Shown here piece by piece: positions 21,263 through 30,959 of a DNA stretch of 64,000 nucleotides. The stretch is from Erwinia sp. E_sp_B01_1 (GTDB taxonomy: Bacteria > Pseudomonadota > Gammaproteobacteria > Enterobacterales > Enterobacteriaceae): positions 1,364,001 to 1,428,000 of the forward strand of contig NZ_CP142208.1 of NCBI RefSeq assembly GCF_036865545.1, in the 5' to 3' direction. Under the pieces are notes generated by a model, which was not told where the DNA came from, did no database searches, and was given only the letters and a program-made list of their open reading frames with translations. The position numbers were made by a program, and so were the translations under genes. Positions within the stretch are counted from its first letter, which is position 1. Each line of letters starts with the position of its first letter.

Positions 21263-21736
21263 TTAAGGTAACTCTTTCTCCGAAATGTACGGATCGTCAT
21301 AACCAAGAGCAAGCATTATCTCAGTCTCTATCGATTCCATCTCTTCGGCTTCGTCATCTTCGATATGATCATAGCCCAGCAAATGCAGGCTTCCGTGCAC
21401 CACCATATGGGCCCAATGGGCAAGCAGGGGCTTTTCCTGCTCAGCAGCTTCCTGCTCCACAACCTGACGACATATAATCAGGTCGCCAAGCAGCGGCAGC
21501 TCAATACCCGGGGGGGCTTCGAACGGGAACGAAAGCACGTTAGTGGGTTTATCTTTCCCACGATAGGTGTGATTCAGCTCATGGCTTTCAGCTTCATCCA
21601 CCACCCTTACGGTCACTTCGCTCTCTTCCTGAAACTTCGGGAGTACGGCCTCCAGCCAGCAGCGAAAATCAGATTCTGCCGGTAAACCTTCAGTTTTCTC
21701 GCAGGCGAGTTGCAAATCGAGAATTACGGTGCTCAT
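21263..21736 (-). CDS. ybeY: Endoribonuclease YbeY, rRNA maturation factor
   Basis: Single-strand endoribonuclease for 16S rRNA 3'-end maturation and ribosome quality control. 157 residues (E. coli 155). The zinc motif [11 protein letters not shown] (H-x3-H-x5-H) is at about 115-125. [21 protein letters not shown] is the other family hallmark. It overlaps ybeZ by 4 bases. Confidence 0.97.
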   Translation of the reverse strand: MSTVILDLQLACEKTEGLPAESDFRCWLEAVLPKFQEESEVTVRVVDEAESHELNHTYRGKDKPTNVLSFPFEAPPGIELPLLGDLIICRQVVEQEAAEQEKPLLAHWAHMVVHGSLHLLGYDHIEDDEAEEMESIETEIMLALGYDDPYISEKELP

Positions 21737-22794
21737 TTCTGCTCCTGCGCGGCCAGTTGTAGCGCCAGTGCTTCACGTTTGCGTTCTTCAGCCTGTGCAT
21801 CACGCCGTTTCTGATCGGCGGCTTCCCAGGCTTCATAAGCGATAACCACCCTGGCCACCACCGGATGACGTACCACATCTTCACTGTGGAAGAAGTTGAA
21901 GCTAATCTCTTCGACCTCAGACAGCACTTCAATAGCATGGCGCAGGCCGGATTTAAGGTTACGGGGCAGATCAATCTGCGTCACGTCGCCTGTGATCACC
22001 GCTTTGGAGTTAAAGCCAATACGGGTCAGGAACATCTTCATCTGTTCGATGGTGGTGTTCTGGCTTTCATCAAGAATAATAAAGGCGTCGTTCAGCGTAC
22101 GGCCACGCATATAAGCCAGCGGGGCAACTTCAATCACGTTACGCTCAATCAGCTTCTCCACGCGCTCGAAGCCCAGCATTTCGAACAGGGCGTCGTACAG
22201 AGGGCGCAGATAGGGATCGACTTTCTGGCTGAGATCGCCCGGCAGGAAGCCCAGTTTTTCACCGGCTTCCACTGCCGGACGGGTCAGCATGATTCGACGG
22301 ACTTCCTGACGCTCAAGCGCATCCACGGCAGCGGCTACGGCCAGATAGGTTTTACCTGTCCCCGCAGGACCCACACCGAATGTGATGTCATGGTCGAGAA
22401 TATTGGCTACGTACTGCGCCTGATTAGGCGTACGCGGTTTGATGACGCCCCGTTTGGTTTTGATGTTCACCGCTTTACCAAACTCCGGCACGCTGTCAGC
22501 GCTTTGTTCCAGTACGCGGCTCTCTTTGATAGCCAGGTGGATCTGTTCCGGATCGATATCCGGAATATGCCCACGCACCGGCGCGGTGTCCACATAGAGA
22601 TCGCGGAGGATTCGGGCGGCGGCATCAACGATCAACGCCTTGCCCACCAGCTTGAAGGCGTTGTCGCGGCGATTGATCTCAATCCCCAGACGACGCTCCA
22701 GCTGTTTGATGTTGTCATCAAAAGGACCGCACAGGCTCAGCAGACGAGGGTTGTCGGTCGGCTCTAACGTAATTTCACGTGTTTCAATATTCAA
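21733..22794 (-). CDS. ybeZ: PhoH-like ATPase YbeZ
   Basis: Cytosolic P-loop NTPase that partners YbeY. The start is TTG at 22794 ([12 protein letters not shown]), with AGGA about 7 bases upstream, giving 353 residues (E. coli 346). Walker A is [10 protein letters not shown] (about 138-147) and Walker B is [10 protein letters not shown]. The C-terminal tail is charged and a little longer than in E. coli. It lies 211 bases downstream of miaB. Confidence 0.95.
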   Translation of the reverse strand: MNIETREITLEPTDNPRLLSLCGPFDDNIKQLERRLGIEINRRDNAFKLVGKALIVDAAARILRDLYVDTAPVRGHIPDIDPEQIHLAIKESRVLEQSADSVPEFGKAVNIKTKRGVIKPRTPNQAQYVANILDHDITFGVGPAGTGKTYLAVAAAVDALERQEVRRIMLTRPAVEAGEKLGFLPGDLSQKVDPYLRPLYDALFEMLGFERVEKLIERNVIEVAPLAYMRGRTLNDAFIILDESQNTTIEQMKMFLTRIGFNSKAVITGDVTQIDLPRNLKSGLRHAIEVLSEVEEISFNFFHSEDVVRHPVVARVVIAYEAWEAADQKRRDAQAEERKREALALQLAAQEQK

Positions 22795-23005
22795 ACTAAT
22801 CCTTTGGGTCGCTCAGGGCCAGTTGAGGATGGCAGGTCATGGGCTATCAACGCCTTTCGCAGGCGGGCCATAAGTGAAGTATTTATGGCACAGCCAAAAG
22901 GCGCAAGCACTGAAGAGGATATTTGGGCGTCGCCTTGATAAAGCAAGGGTAAACCGGTGAATTGCTGCGGCGAACCTGCGAAGTCCGCCGCATTTATTCG
23001 GGGAT

Positions 23006-24430
23006 TCAAGGCTGGAAGGACCCCACGCCCAGCTCGTCTTCTTTGCGCGTACGGGCGATAACAGATGAAGGGGCTTCAGCAATGCGCAGGTTCATTTGCT
23101 CTTCTTTCAGCACTACCACACCACGCATTGAGTTTGGGTGAACTTCGATAATTTCCACATCTACGAATTTACCAATCAGCTCTGGCGTGCCTTCAAAGTT
23201 AACCACCCGGTTACACTCTGTGCGTCCGGCAAGCTCCATCACATTCCTGCGGGAAACCCTCTCCACCAGGATGCGCTGTACGGTCCCCAGCTTGCTCCGG
23301 CTCCAGCGCATCACCTGCTGATTGATACGCTCCTGCAGGATCCACAGCCGCTGTTTTTTCTCTTCTTCACTGACATCATCCGGCAAATCCGCTGCCGGCG
23401 TGCCCGGACGGGCAGAATAGATGAAGCTGAAGCTGGTATCGAAGTTCACTTCGCCGATCAGCTTCATGGTCTGTTCAAAGTCCTGCTGCGTTTCACCAGG
23501 GAAGCCGATAATAAAGTCGGAACTCATCTGGATATCAGGGCGCGCCGCCAGCAGTTTGCGAACGATCGCTTTGTACTCAAGCGCGGTGTGGGCGCGTTTC
23601 ATCAGCGTCAGAATACGGTCTGCACCGCTTTGTACCGGCAGATGCAGGAAACTCACCAGCTCAGGCGTATCACGATAGACTTCGATAATGTCATCGGTGA
23701 ACTCGATAGGGTGGCTGGTGGTAAAGCGAATGCGGTCGATACCGTCGATAGCCGCTACAAGACGAAGCAGATCGGCAAAAGAGCATATCCCGCCATCAAA
23801 GGTTGGCCCGCGCCAGGCATTGACGTTCTGGCCGAGCAGATTGACCTCACGTACGCCCTGTGACGCCAGTTGGGCAATTTCAAACAGGATATCGTCACCT
23901 GGACGGCTGACCTCTTCTCCGCGCGTATAGGGCACCACGCAGAACGTACAATACTTATTGCAGCCTTCCATGATGGATACGAAAGCAGAAGGGCCATCAG
24001 CACGCGGTTCCGGCAGGCGATCGAACTTCTCTATTTCCGGGAAGCTGATGTCAACCACCGGGCTTTTGGTGCCGCGAACGGTATTGATCATCTCTGGCAG
24101 GCGGTGAAGAGTCTGTGGGCCAAATACAATATCCACACAGGGGGCGCGCTGACGAATATGTTCGCCTTCCTGCGATGCAACGCAGCCGCCCACACCGATG
24201 ACCAGGTCGGGATTTTTCTCTTTGAGCAGTTTCCAGCGACCAAGCTGATGGAAAACTTTTTCCTGAGCCTTTTCACGAATAGAACAGGTGTTGAGCAGCA
24301 GTACATCGGCTTCTTCGGCAACCTCTGTCAGGGTATAGCCGTGCGTGCTGTTTAACAGGTCTGCCATTTTGGATGAGTCATACTCATTCATCTGGCAACC
24401 CCAGGTTTTAATAAGAAGTTTTTTTGTCAT
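23006..24430 (-). CDS. miaB: tRNA-2-methylthio-N6-dimethylallyladenosine synthase
   Basis: Radical-SAM methylthiotransferase modifying A37 of tRNAs that read UNN codons. The ATG at 24430 ([16 protein letters not shown]) gives 474 residues as in E. coli. The N-terminal UPF0004 domain carries Cys ligands ([21 protein letters not shown]). The radical SAM motif is CNKYCTFC (about 157-164), and a C-terminal TRAM domain lies at about 378-440. Divergent from ubiF; first gene of the operon ending at lnt. Confidence 0.97.
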   Translation of the reverse strand: MTKKLLIKTWGCQMNEYDSSKMADLLNSTHGYTLTEVAEEADVLLLNTCSIREKAQEKVFHQLGRWKLLKEKNPDLVIGVGGCVASQEGEHIRQRAPCVDIVFGPQTLHRLPEMINTVRGTKSPVVDISFPEIEKFDRLPEPRADGPSAFVSIMEGCNKYCTFCVVPYTRGEEVSRPGDDILFEIAQLASQGVREVNLLGQNVNAWRGPTFDGGICSFADLLRLVAAIDGIDRIRFTTSHPIEFTDDIIEVYRDTPELVSFLHLPVQSGADRILTLMKRAHTALEYKAIVRKLLAARPDIQMSSDFIIGFPGETQQDFEQTMKLIGEVNFDTSFSFIYSARPGTPAADLPDDVSEEEKKQRLWILQERINQQVMRWSRSKLGTVQRILVERVSRRNVMELAGRTECNRVVNFEGTPELIGKFVDVEIIEVHPNSMRGVVVLKEEQMNLRIAEAPSSVIARTRKEDELGVGSFQP

Positions 24431-24629
24431 CTGCTTGCCATTTATCATACTGGAGGGTTTGCCGGGCTCGTAAAATCAGGCTTTGCTGAGGTTTTGAACA
24501 GCGCAAGGGCTTTTCTGTTGGCAACCTCCTGTCGGCCCACAAAAATCCGGTACACTAAGGGTAACAGAATTGGCCCTGCGAAGGGTAGGTGTGGGGCGCA
24601 AGGATGTCCTTAAGGACAGGAAAAAAATA

Positions 24630-25808
24630 ATGACTGAGATAATGCAAAAATGGGATGTCGCCGTTGTGGGCGGTGGAATGGTGGGGGCAGCTCTGGCCAG
24701 TGGACTGACGGCTCAGGGGTTCAGGGTGGCCGTGCTGGAACAGCAGGAACCGGCTGAGTTTGATCCTGCCAGCAATCCTGATGTGCGGATCTCCGCGCTG
24801 GGAGCAGCCTCTGTAGCCCTGCTGAAACAGCTTGATGTCTGGCCGCGGGTGCAGGCGATGCGCGCGGCTCCTTACCGCAAGCTGGAAACCTGGGAGTGGC
24901 ATACCGCGCAGGTAAGTTTCGATGCCGAATCGCTGGGCCTGCCAGAACTGGGTTATATGGTGGAGAACAGCGTATTGCAGCTGGCATTGTGGCAACGTCT
25001 TCAGGAACAGAACGTGGCGTTAATTTGCCCGGCCAGACTGAAAGCGATGGCACCCTGCAATGGCGGCTGGCAGTTAACGCTGGAGAATGGAGAAAAAATT
25101 TCTACCAGGCTGGTCATAGGTGCCGATGGCGCAAATTCGAAAGTCCGGCAACTGGCGGGTTTGGGCATCAAAGGCTGGAACTATGCCCAGGCCTGCATGC
25201 TGATTAGCGTCCGCTGTGAGCAGGAAGCGGGCGATTGCACCTGGCAGCAGTTCACTCCTGACGGGCCAAGAGCTTTCCTGCCGCTATCCGATCGTTGGGC
25301 CTCGCTGGTCTGGTATGACAGTCCCGCTCGTATTCGCCAGCTCCAGGCGATGCCGATGGCGCAACTCAGCCAGGAGATTAAGACTCATTTCCCGGCTCGT
25401 TTAGGGCATGTCACACCGGTGGTTGCCGGCTCTTTCCCGTTAGTACGTCGTCACGCTACGCAGTATGTCTTACCGGGCCTGGCGCTGGTGGGCGATGCTG
25501 CGCATACCATCAATCCTCTTGCCGGGCAGGGCGTGAATCTCGGCTATCGCGATGTTGATGCGCTGATTGATACCCTGGTGGCATCAAGGGATCGTGCTGA
25601 AGACTGGGCTTCGCAGGGCGTATTGCAACGCTATCAGCGAAAACGTCACAAAGACAATATGCTGATGCAAAGCGGTATGGATCTGTTCTATTTTGCTTTC
25701 AGTACTCCAATAGCGCCGCTGCGTATTGTTCGTAATCTCGGCCTGATGGTTGCTGAACGTTCCGGCGTGCTGAAGCGGCAGGCATTGAAATACGCGCTGG
25801 GTTTATAG
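24630..25808 (+). CDS. ubiF: 3-demethoxyubiquinol 3-hydroxylase
   Basis: FAD-dependent monooxygenase for C6 hydroxylation in ubiquinone synthesis. 392 residues from ATG 24630 (E. coli 391); ATG 24642 is an alternative. It has the GxGxxG-type FAD motif VVGGGMVGAALASG near residue 13, DG motif VIGADGANSKVRQ, and GDAAHTINPLAGQGVNLGYRD, typical of UbiH/UbiF enzymes. Transcribed away from miaB; the 199 bases between them hold both promoters. Confidence 0.95.
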   Translation: MTEIMQKWDVAVVGGGMVGAALASGLTAQGFRVAVLEQQEPAEFDPASNPDVRISALGAASVALLKQLDVWPRVQAMRAAPYRKLETWEWHTAQVSFDAESLGLPELGYMVENSVLQLALWQRLQEQNVALICPARLKAMAPCNGGWQLTLENGEKISTRLVIGADGANSKVRQLAGLGIKGWNYAQACMLISVRCEQEAGDCTWQQFTPDGPRAFLPLSDRWASLVWYDSPARIRQLQAMPMAQLSQEIKTHFPARLGHVTPVVAGSFPLVRRHATQYVLPGLALVGDAAHTINPLAGQGVNLGYRDVDALIDTLVASRDRAEDWASQGVLQRYQRKRHKDNMLMQSGMDLFYFAFSTPIAPLRIVRNLGLMVAERSGVLKRQALKYALGL

Positions 25809-26054
25809 AAGGGGGCTTTGGACAGAACAGGATAATGCTGTCAGGCAGAAGAGTGGATCATTTTTTCGTCCCTGCACAGGCCAGTTTCGTTATCAGCTTC
25901 TGCCCTTACTAAAGACCGCATTAAAAATTGACAGGGAAGAGCGCGAGGCGATGAGCAAAGCATCGTGGGCAGGGAGGCCAGTGCTGAGCCATCAGGGAGT
26001 TTTAACGGTGACCTGACGTTTCTCTCTGAGCTTGCCTCTGGAATAGTCAGACGT
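25809..26054. other. Gene-free gap between ubiF and the tRNA operon terminator
   Basis: About 245 bases with no credible coding frame. Near 25945-25975 a short hairpin (cgatg/catcg around agcaaag) is embedded in a segment loosely resembling one at 56480-56530. No clear ubiF terminator was found. Confidence 0.35.
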
Positions 26055-26078
26055 AAAAAAGCCCGCGTTAGCGGGCTT
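26055..26078 (-). terminator. Terminator of the tRNA operon
   Basis: On the minus strand: stem aagcccgc/gcgggctt with a 4-base loop followed by six T, 10 bases beyond the CCA end of the last tRNA. Confidence 0.88.
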
Positions 26079-26087
26079 CGTTACTTT

Positions 26088-26162
26088 TGGCTGGGGTGCA
26101 GGGATTCGAACCCCGGAATGCTGGTATCAGAAACCAGTGCCTTACCGCTTGGCGACACCCCA
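26088..26162 (-). tRNA. glnX: tRNA-Gln (CUG)
   Basis: 75-nt cloverleaf with encoded CCA. Anticodon loop TTCTGAT (anticodon CTG) on a CTGGT/ACCAG stem, T arm GGGGTTCGAATCCC. Last tRNA of the operon; identical in sequence to the next gene. Confidence 0.97.
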
Positions 26163-26201
26163 ATTAGGTGTTGCGATCTGCACTGCAAATCGTCTTTTTT
26201 A

Positions 26202-26276
26202 TGGCTGGGGTGCAGGGATTCGAACCCCGGAATGCTGGTATCAGAAACCAGTGCCTTACCGCTTGGCGACACCCCA
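26202..26276 (-). tRNA. glnV: tRNA-Gln (CUG), second copy
   Basis: 75 nt, identical to the copy at 26088-26162, with encoded CCA and CTG anticodon. 39 bases separate the two. Confidence 0.97.
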
Positions 26277-26283
26277 ATAAAAT

Positions 26284-26360
26284 TGGTGGCTACTACGGGA
26301 ATCGAACCTGTGACCCCAGCATTATGAGTGCTGTGCTCTAACCAGCTGAGCTAAGTAGCC
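26284..26360 (-). tRNA. metU: tRNA-Met (elongator, CAU)
   Basis: 77 nt with encoded CCA. Anticodon loop CTCATAA; acceptor stem GGCTACT/AGTAGCC. It is an elongator type: the first acceptor pair is G-C, not the mismatch of the initiator. It lies 7 bases after glnV. Confidence 0.96.
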
Positions 26361-26399
26361 TAATTTTACTGCGTCTAACTGTAGTACATTTTTCTGAAC

Positions 26400-26474
26400 T
26401 GGCTGGGATACCTGGATTCGAACCAGGGAATGCCGGTATCAAAAACCGGTGCCTTACCGCTTGGCGATATCCCA
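26400..26474 (-). tRNA. glnW: tRNA-Gln (UUG)
   Basis: 75 nt with encoded CCA. Anticodon loop TTTTGAT (TTG) on a CCGGT/ACCGG-type stem. It differs from the next copy by one acceptor-stem pair (TGGGAT versus TGGGGT start). Confidence 0.96.
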
Positions 26475-26508
26475 ATGTCCGTTTCAAAGCACAAAACCAT
26501 TCAAAAAC

Positions 26509-26583
26509 TGGCTGGGGTACCTGGATTCGAACCAGGGAATGCCGGTATCAAAAACCGGTGCCTTACCGCTTGGCGATACCCCA
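26509..26583 (-). tRNA. glnU: tRNA-Gln (UUG), second copy
   Basis: 75 nt with encoded CCA and TTG anticodon; near-identical to 26400-26474. Confidence 0.96.
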
Positions 26584-26607
26584 TCCGTGCAAAGCCGTTT
26601 ACGGAAA

Positions 26608-26692
26608 TGGTGCGGGAGGCGAGACTTGAACTCGCACACCTTGCGGCGCCAGAACCTAAATCTGGTGCGTCTACCAATTTCGCCACTCCCGC
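26608..26692 (-). tRNA. leuW: tRNA-Leu (UAG)
   Basis: 85-nt class II tRNA with an extended variable arm and encoded CCA. Anticodon loop TTTAGGT (TAG). Acceptor stem GCGGGAG/CTCCCGC. Confidence 0.97.
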
Positions 26693-26700
26693 AAAAAAGA

Positions 26701-26777
26701 TGGTGGCTACGACGGGAATCGAACCTGTGACCCCAGCATTATGAGTGCTGTGCTCTAACCAGCTGAGCTACGTAGCC
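26701..26777 (-). tRNA. metT: tRNA-Met (elongator, CAU), first in the operon
   Basis: 77 nt with encoded CCA. It differs from metU only in the acceptor stem (GGCTACG/CGTAGCC). It is the first transcribed gene, about 40 bases from the promoter at 26817-26845. Confidence 0.97.
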
Positions 26778-26816
26778 ATCTTTTTGCGCGTTACCTTCAT
26801 CGGCGTTGCGGGGCGC

Positions 26817-26845
26817 ATTATGCGGAGTTGACCATGAAGCGTCAA
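26817..26845 (-). promoter_or_regulatory. Sigma-70 promoter of the seven-tRNA operon
   Basis: On the minus strand: TTGACG, a 17-base spacer, CATAAT, then a GC-rich discriminator (GCGCCCCGC). That arrangement is typical of stringently controlled stable-RNA promoters. Read directly from the sequence; activity is inferred. Confidence 0.75.
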
Positions 26846-26949
26846 CAAGTTTTTTGACGTTTTTACCCTTAAACGTGTTGTTTGGCTGGCTTATAACCAG
26901 CATGACGAATAAATCAACAAATTCTGAGGGTAACCCACAAATTTCATAA

Positions 26950-26975
26950 AAATAACGGGCCGGTAGCGGCCCGTT
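26950..26975 (-). terminator. Terminator of asnB
   Basis: Minus-strand stem aacgggcc/ggcccgtt with a 6-base loop, followed by ATTTTTAT, 20 bases after the asnB stop. Confidence 0.8.
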
Positions 26976-26995
26976 CAGTCATCTCTGTCCGACTG

Positions 26996-28663
26996 TTATT
27001 TATAAGCAGACTGGTGAACGCCTACGGCACGACCTGAGGGATCGTCCATGGTTTTAAAGGCTTCGTCCCATTCAATGGCTTTCGCAGAAGAACAGGCCAC
27101 TGAAGGGCCACCAGGCACGCATTCGGCCGCGCTGGCTACCGGGAACTGCTCTTCGAAGATTTCACGGTACAAATAGCCTTCTTTAGAGGTTGGCGTGTTG
27201 TACGGGAAACGGAAATGCGCGGTTTGCAGCTGCTGGTCCGTGACTTGTTGAGCGGCCACTTCTTTCAGCGTATCAATCCAGCTGTAGCCGACACCGTCAG
27301 AGAACTGCTCTTTCTGGCGCCATGCCACACTTTCCGGCAGGTAAGAGGAGAAACATTCACGCAGAATATGTTTTTCCATTTTGCCGTTTGGACCACACAT
27401 TTTGTCCGCCGGGTTAATGCGCATCGCCACATCAAGAAATTTCTTGTCCAGGAAAGGAACGCGAGCTTCCACACCCCAGGCTGACATCGCTTTGTTGGCA
27501 CGGGCACAGTCAAACATGTGCAGAGCCAGCAGCTTACGCACGTTCTCTTCGTGGAATTCTTTAGCATCAGGCGCTTTATGGAAATAGAGGTAGCCGCCAA
27601 ATACTTCATCAGCCCCTTCACCTGACAGGACCATTTTGATGCCCATCGCTTTAATTTTACGGGACATCAGGTACATCGGTGTGGAAGCGCGGATGGTCGT
27701 CACATCATAGGTTTCGATGTGATAGATAACATCGCGGATTGCATCCAGGCCTTCCTGCACGGTGAAGTGAATTTCGTGGTGCACGGTTCCCAGATGTTCA
27801 GCAACGGATTTGGCTGCTTTCAGATCGGGAGATCCTTCCAGGCCTACCGCGAAAGAGTGCAGCTGTGGCCACCAGGCTTCGCTCTTATCCTGATCTTCAA
27901 TACGCTTGGCGGCATATTTTTTGGTCACGGCAGAGATAATTGAAGAGTCCAGACCACCTGACAGCAGCACGCCATAAGGAACGTCAGACATCAGATGACT
28001 TTTAACCGCCTCTTCCAGCGCGTCTTTCAGAGCAACCTTGTCGGTTTTGTTGTGCTCTACGGCTTCGTAGCTGAACCAGTCGCGCTGCCAGTAACGGCGG
28101 ATTTCACCGTCGGTGCTGGAGAGGTAGCTTCCCGGTGGGAATTCTTTGATCGATTTACAGACCGGCACCAGGGCTTTCATCTCTGAAGCCACGAACAGGT
28201 TGCCATGCTCATCGTTACCCATGTAAAGCGGGATAATGCCGATGTGGTCACGACCGATCAGGTAAGTATTTTTTACGCTGTCATACAGGATGAAGGCAAA
28301 CATGCCCTGCAGGTCATCCAGGAAATCAACGCCTTTTTCCTGATACAGCGCCAGGATCACTTCACAGTCTGATTCTGTCTGGAACTCATAACGATCGCTC
28401 AGCTCTGCACGCAGCGCCTGATGGTTATAGATTTCACCGTTCACCGCCAGGACATGGGTATGGTCTGCGTTGTACAGCGGCTGTGCGCCGTTGTTGACGT
28501 CGACAATAGACAAACGCTCATGCGCAAGGATGGCATTGTCACCGGCATAGACACCTGACCAGTCCGGGCCACGGTGACGCATAAGACGAGAAAGCTCCAG
28601 GGCTTTCTTACGCAGTTCAACAGGATCGCTCTTGAGATCCAATACGCCAAAAATAGAACACAT
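26996..28663 (-). CDS. asnB: Asparagine synthase B (glutamine-hydrolysing)
   Basis: Makes asparagine from aspartate, glutamine and ATP. The ATG at 28663 (MCSIFGVLD) has AGGGAG upstream and gives 555 residues (E. coli 554). Cys2 is the glutaminase nucleophile. A class II amidotransferase domain spans about 2-205, and the synthetase P-loop is LLSGGLDSS (about 232-240). A long open frame upstream to 28789 is not the start. It is followed by its terminator and the tRNA operon. Confidence 0.97.
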   Translation of the reverse strand: MCSIFGVLDLKSDPVELRKKALELSRLMRHRGPDWSGVYAGDNAILAHERLSIVDVNNGAQPLYNADHTHVLAVNGEIYNHQALRAELSDRYEFQTESDCEVILALYQEKGVDFLDDLQGMFAFILYDSVKNTYLIGRDHIGIIPLYMGNDEHGNLFVASEMKALVPVCKSIKEFPPGSYLSSTDGEIRRYWQRDWFSYEAVEHNKTDKVALKDALEEAVKSHLMSDVPYGVLLSGGLDSSIISAVTKKYAAKRIEDQDKSEAWWPQLHSFAVGLEGSPDLKAAKSVAEHLGTVHHEIHFTVQEGLDAIRDVIYHIETYDVTTIRASTPMYLMSRKIKAMGIKMVLSGEGADEVFGGYLYFHKAPDAKEFHEENVRKLLALHMFDCARANKAMSAWGVEARVPFLDKKFLDVAMRINPADKMCGPNGKMEKHILRECFSSYLPESVAWRQKEQFSDGVGYSWIDTLKEVAAQQVTDQQLQTAHFRFPYNTPTSKEGYLYREIFEEQFPVASAAECVPGGPSVACSSAKAIEWDEAFKTMDDPSGRAVGVHQSAYK

Positions 28664-28915
28664 AGCTAACTCCCTAACGACATCCCTGAACGGTGATGAT
28701 GGTGGTTCGTGAAAAAGAATGGCGACAGTTATCGCCCGATGTATAAGAAAATGCTCTATATCATCGGTGCGGGCAAGTATTTTAGCCATTCTCTGAAAAA
28801 TAGCCTGTTGACCTGACTCAAACTTTGACGAATGTTCAGTGAAAGGGAGGTTTTATTAGTGGATATGCAATTTTTTAGTCAGGGTGGTTAATAAGTGAGC
28901 AGCCGGAAGGCAAAG

Positions 28916-28940
28916 AAAAACCCGACGCGAAGGCCGGGTT
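28916..28940 (-). terminator. Terminator of the nagBACD operon
   Basis: Minus-strand stem aacccg/cgggtt around a partly paired CTTCG-containing loop, followed by five T, just after the nagD stop at 28947. Confidence 0.75.
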
Positions 28941-28946
28941 GATAAA

Positions 28947-29702
28947 TCAGATAATGTCGATGTCCGCCACCGAGGGGTAAATCCAGCTGGGGCGGAATGG
29001 CATGGCGTCGACGTCACTCAGCGTGGACACACCGGAAAGCACCAGAATGGTTTCCAGCCCGGCCTGGAAGCCAGCGAGAATATCGGTGCGCAGATTATCA
29101 CCGACAATCACCGTTTCTTCCGAATGGGCCTGCATTTTATTCAGGGCAGCACGGATAATCCACGGGCTTGGCTTACCGACGTAGAAAGGTTGCCTTCCCG
29201 AAATTTTCTCTATGCCGGCACACAGCGCGCCGCAGCCAGGTACAAATCCACGAGCGTGAGTATCGGGGTTTGTGGCAATAAAGCGTGCACCGTTGGCCAC
29301 GAAGTAGGCGGCTTTATGCATCATGTCCCAGTTGTATGAGCGGGTTTCACCGACGATAACAAAATCCGGATTGATATCAGTGATGGTAAAACCGGCTTTA
29401 TACAGCTCGTGGATCAATGCACCTTCGCCCACCACATAGGCCTTTTTACCTTCCTGACGACGCAGGAAATCGGCGGTGGCCATCGCTGAGGTATAGAAGA
29501 CGCTGTCGGGTAGATCGATCCCTGCCGAAGCAAAGCGATTAGCCAGATCCAGCGACGTCTGGGAAGGGTAGTTGGTCAGCACCACCAGCGGCATTCCTTT
29601 TTCCATGATCCTTTGCAGGAATTCACTGGCGCCAGGGACTGCGGTGTTGTCGTGCATCAGAACGCCATCTATATCGCAAATGACGTTTTTGATGGTGCTC
29701 AT
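28947..29702 (-). CDS. nagD: HAD-family ribonucleotide monophosphatase NagD
   Basis: HAD-superfamily phosphatase that hydrolyses UMP, GMP and other monophosphates; its link to the nag operon is unclear. ATG 29702 (MSTIKNVICDIDGVL) gives 251 residues (E. coli 250). Motif I is CDIDGVLM, with a C2-type cap and HAD motif IVGDNLRTDI. An ATG at 29732, sharing a base with the nagC stop (TAATG), would add ten residues and is a real alternative. Last gene of nagBACD. Confidence 0.94.
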   Translation of the reverse strand: MSTIKNVICDIDGVLMHDNTAVPGASEFLQRIMEKGMPLVVLTNYPSQTSLDLANRFASAGIDLPDSVFYTSAMATADFLRRQEGKKAYVVGEGALIHELYKAGFTITDINPDFVIVGETRSYNWDMMHKAAYFVANGARFIATNPDTHARGFVPGCGALCAGIEKISGRQPFYVGKPSPWIIRAALNKMQAHSEETVIVGDNLRTDILAGFQAGLETILVLSGVSTLSDVDAMPFRPSWIYPSVADIDII

Positions 29703-29731
29703 TTCACTGTCTGTCAGGGTCTTAGCGCTCA

Positions 29732-30952
29732 TTAACCTTCCAGTAAATGTTGTAACAGGATGCCGTTAAGCATGGCACGTTTAGCCAGCGCAAAAGCGCC
29801 AATGGCTGAACGATGATCGATTTCAGAGCGTACCACCGGGAGATTTTTACGGAAAGCTTTCAGAACCTGCGTATTGATACAGCCTTCAATGGCTGCCAGC
29901 AGCACTTTTTCGGCTTCCGTAATTTCTCCGGCAATGACCACTTTCTGCGGATTGAACAGGTTGATGGCAATGGCGATGGCTTTGCCCAGATGACGGCCAA
30001 CATAGTCAATCACCTCCACGGCCAGCGCATCGCCACGGTTGGCGGCTTTGCAGATTTGCGGCATATGGCAGTCATCAAGACTCAGCGAACTTGGATAGCC
30101 CTGAGTGAGCAGATGGCGCACCCGGTTTTCAATCGCGCCGTTAGCCGCAATGGTTTCCAGGCAGCCGAAATTCCCACAGTGGCAGCGCTCACCCAGGGGA
30201 TCGACCTGAATATGGCCCAGCTCGCCAACGTTGCCATTACTGCCAAGGAAAATATGACCATTGGCAATAATCCCGGCCCCGGTGCCCCGGTGGACACGCA
30301 CTAAAATAGAGTCGGCGCAGTCTCGTGATGCACCAAAGTAGTGCTCAGCCAGGGCCAGGCTGCGGATATCGTGTCCTACGAAGCTGGTCACGTTAAAACG
30401 CTTTTCGAGATTGGCCACCAGCGGCCAGTGGTGCACATGAATATGGGGCATATAACGGATAATGCCGTTATTGGGGTCGACCAGGCCTGGCAATATAACG
30501 GAAATTGCAATCAGCTCCCGCATTTTGCGCTGGTGTTGTTCACTGAAGCTGGTGATGGCTGTGAAAAGGGCGTTTTCCAGCGTTTCCTGGGTGCGCTCTG
30601 GCAGGGCATAGTCCTCCTGGGCCAGAGATTTTCCGCTGAGATCGAACAGGGTCAGGGTCGCATCACTGCGGCCAAGACGAACGCCGATGGTCTGGAAACC
30701 GCGGGTTTCAGTAATGATTGAGATAGCGCGACGGCCTCCGGTAGAGGCCTGCTGATCCACTTCTTTAATCAACCCGCGCTCTATCAGCTGGCGGGTAATT
30801 TTAGTGACGCTGGCGGGGGCTAACTGGCTGTGTTCAGCAATCTGTATGCGCGAAATCGGTCCTTGCTGATCGATAAGCCGGTAAACGGCCGCACTGTTGA
30901 GTTGCTTAACAAGATCGACATTTCCTATTTGAGCCTGGCCGCCAGTGGTCAT
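29732..30952 (-). CDS. nagC: N-acetylglucosamine repressor NagC (ROK family)
   Basis: Transcriptional regulator released from DNA by GlcNAc-6-P. 406 residues, the E. coli length. N-terminal winged HTH at about 15-75 (RIQIAEHSQLAPASVTKITRQL), then a ROK domain with the zinc-binding CHCGNFGCLE. It is 7 bases after nagA. Candidate operators lie at nagB/nagE (33034-33053, 33131-33151) and chiP (37341-37365). Confidence 0.96.
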   Translation of the reverse strand: MTTGGQAQIGNVDLVKQLNSAAVYRLIDQQGPISRIQIAEHSQLAPASVTKITRQLIERGLIKEVDQQASTGGRRAISIITETRGFQTIGVRLGRSDATLTLFDLSGKSLAQEDYALPERTQETLENALFTAITSFSEQHQRKMRELIAISVILPGLVDPNNGIIRYMPHIHVHHWPLVANLEKRFNVTSFVGHDIRSLALAEHYFGASRDCADSILVRVHRGTGAGIIANGHIFLGSNGNVGELGHIQVDPLGERCHCGNFGCLETIAANGAIENRVRHLLTQGYPSSLSLDDCHMPQICKAANRGDALAVEVIDYVGRHLGKAIAIAINLFNPQKVVIAGEITEAEKVLLAAIEGCINTQVLKAFRKNLPVVRSEIDHRSAIGAFALAKRAMLNGILLQHLLEG

Positions 30953-30959
30953 TCTGTAT

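Noticed and set aside
25965..26744. Short open frames across the tRNA cluster with repeated peptide segments
   Set aside because: The repeats come from duplicated tRNA-Gln and tRNA-Met genes, not from protein-coding repeats.
26088..26777. Repeated units of regular size suggestive of a CRISPR array
   Set aside because: Each unit folds as a tRNA with encoded CCA; spacing is irregular and no cas genes are nearby.
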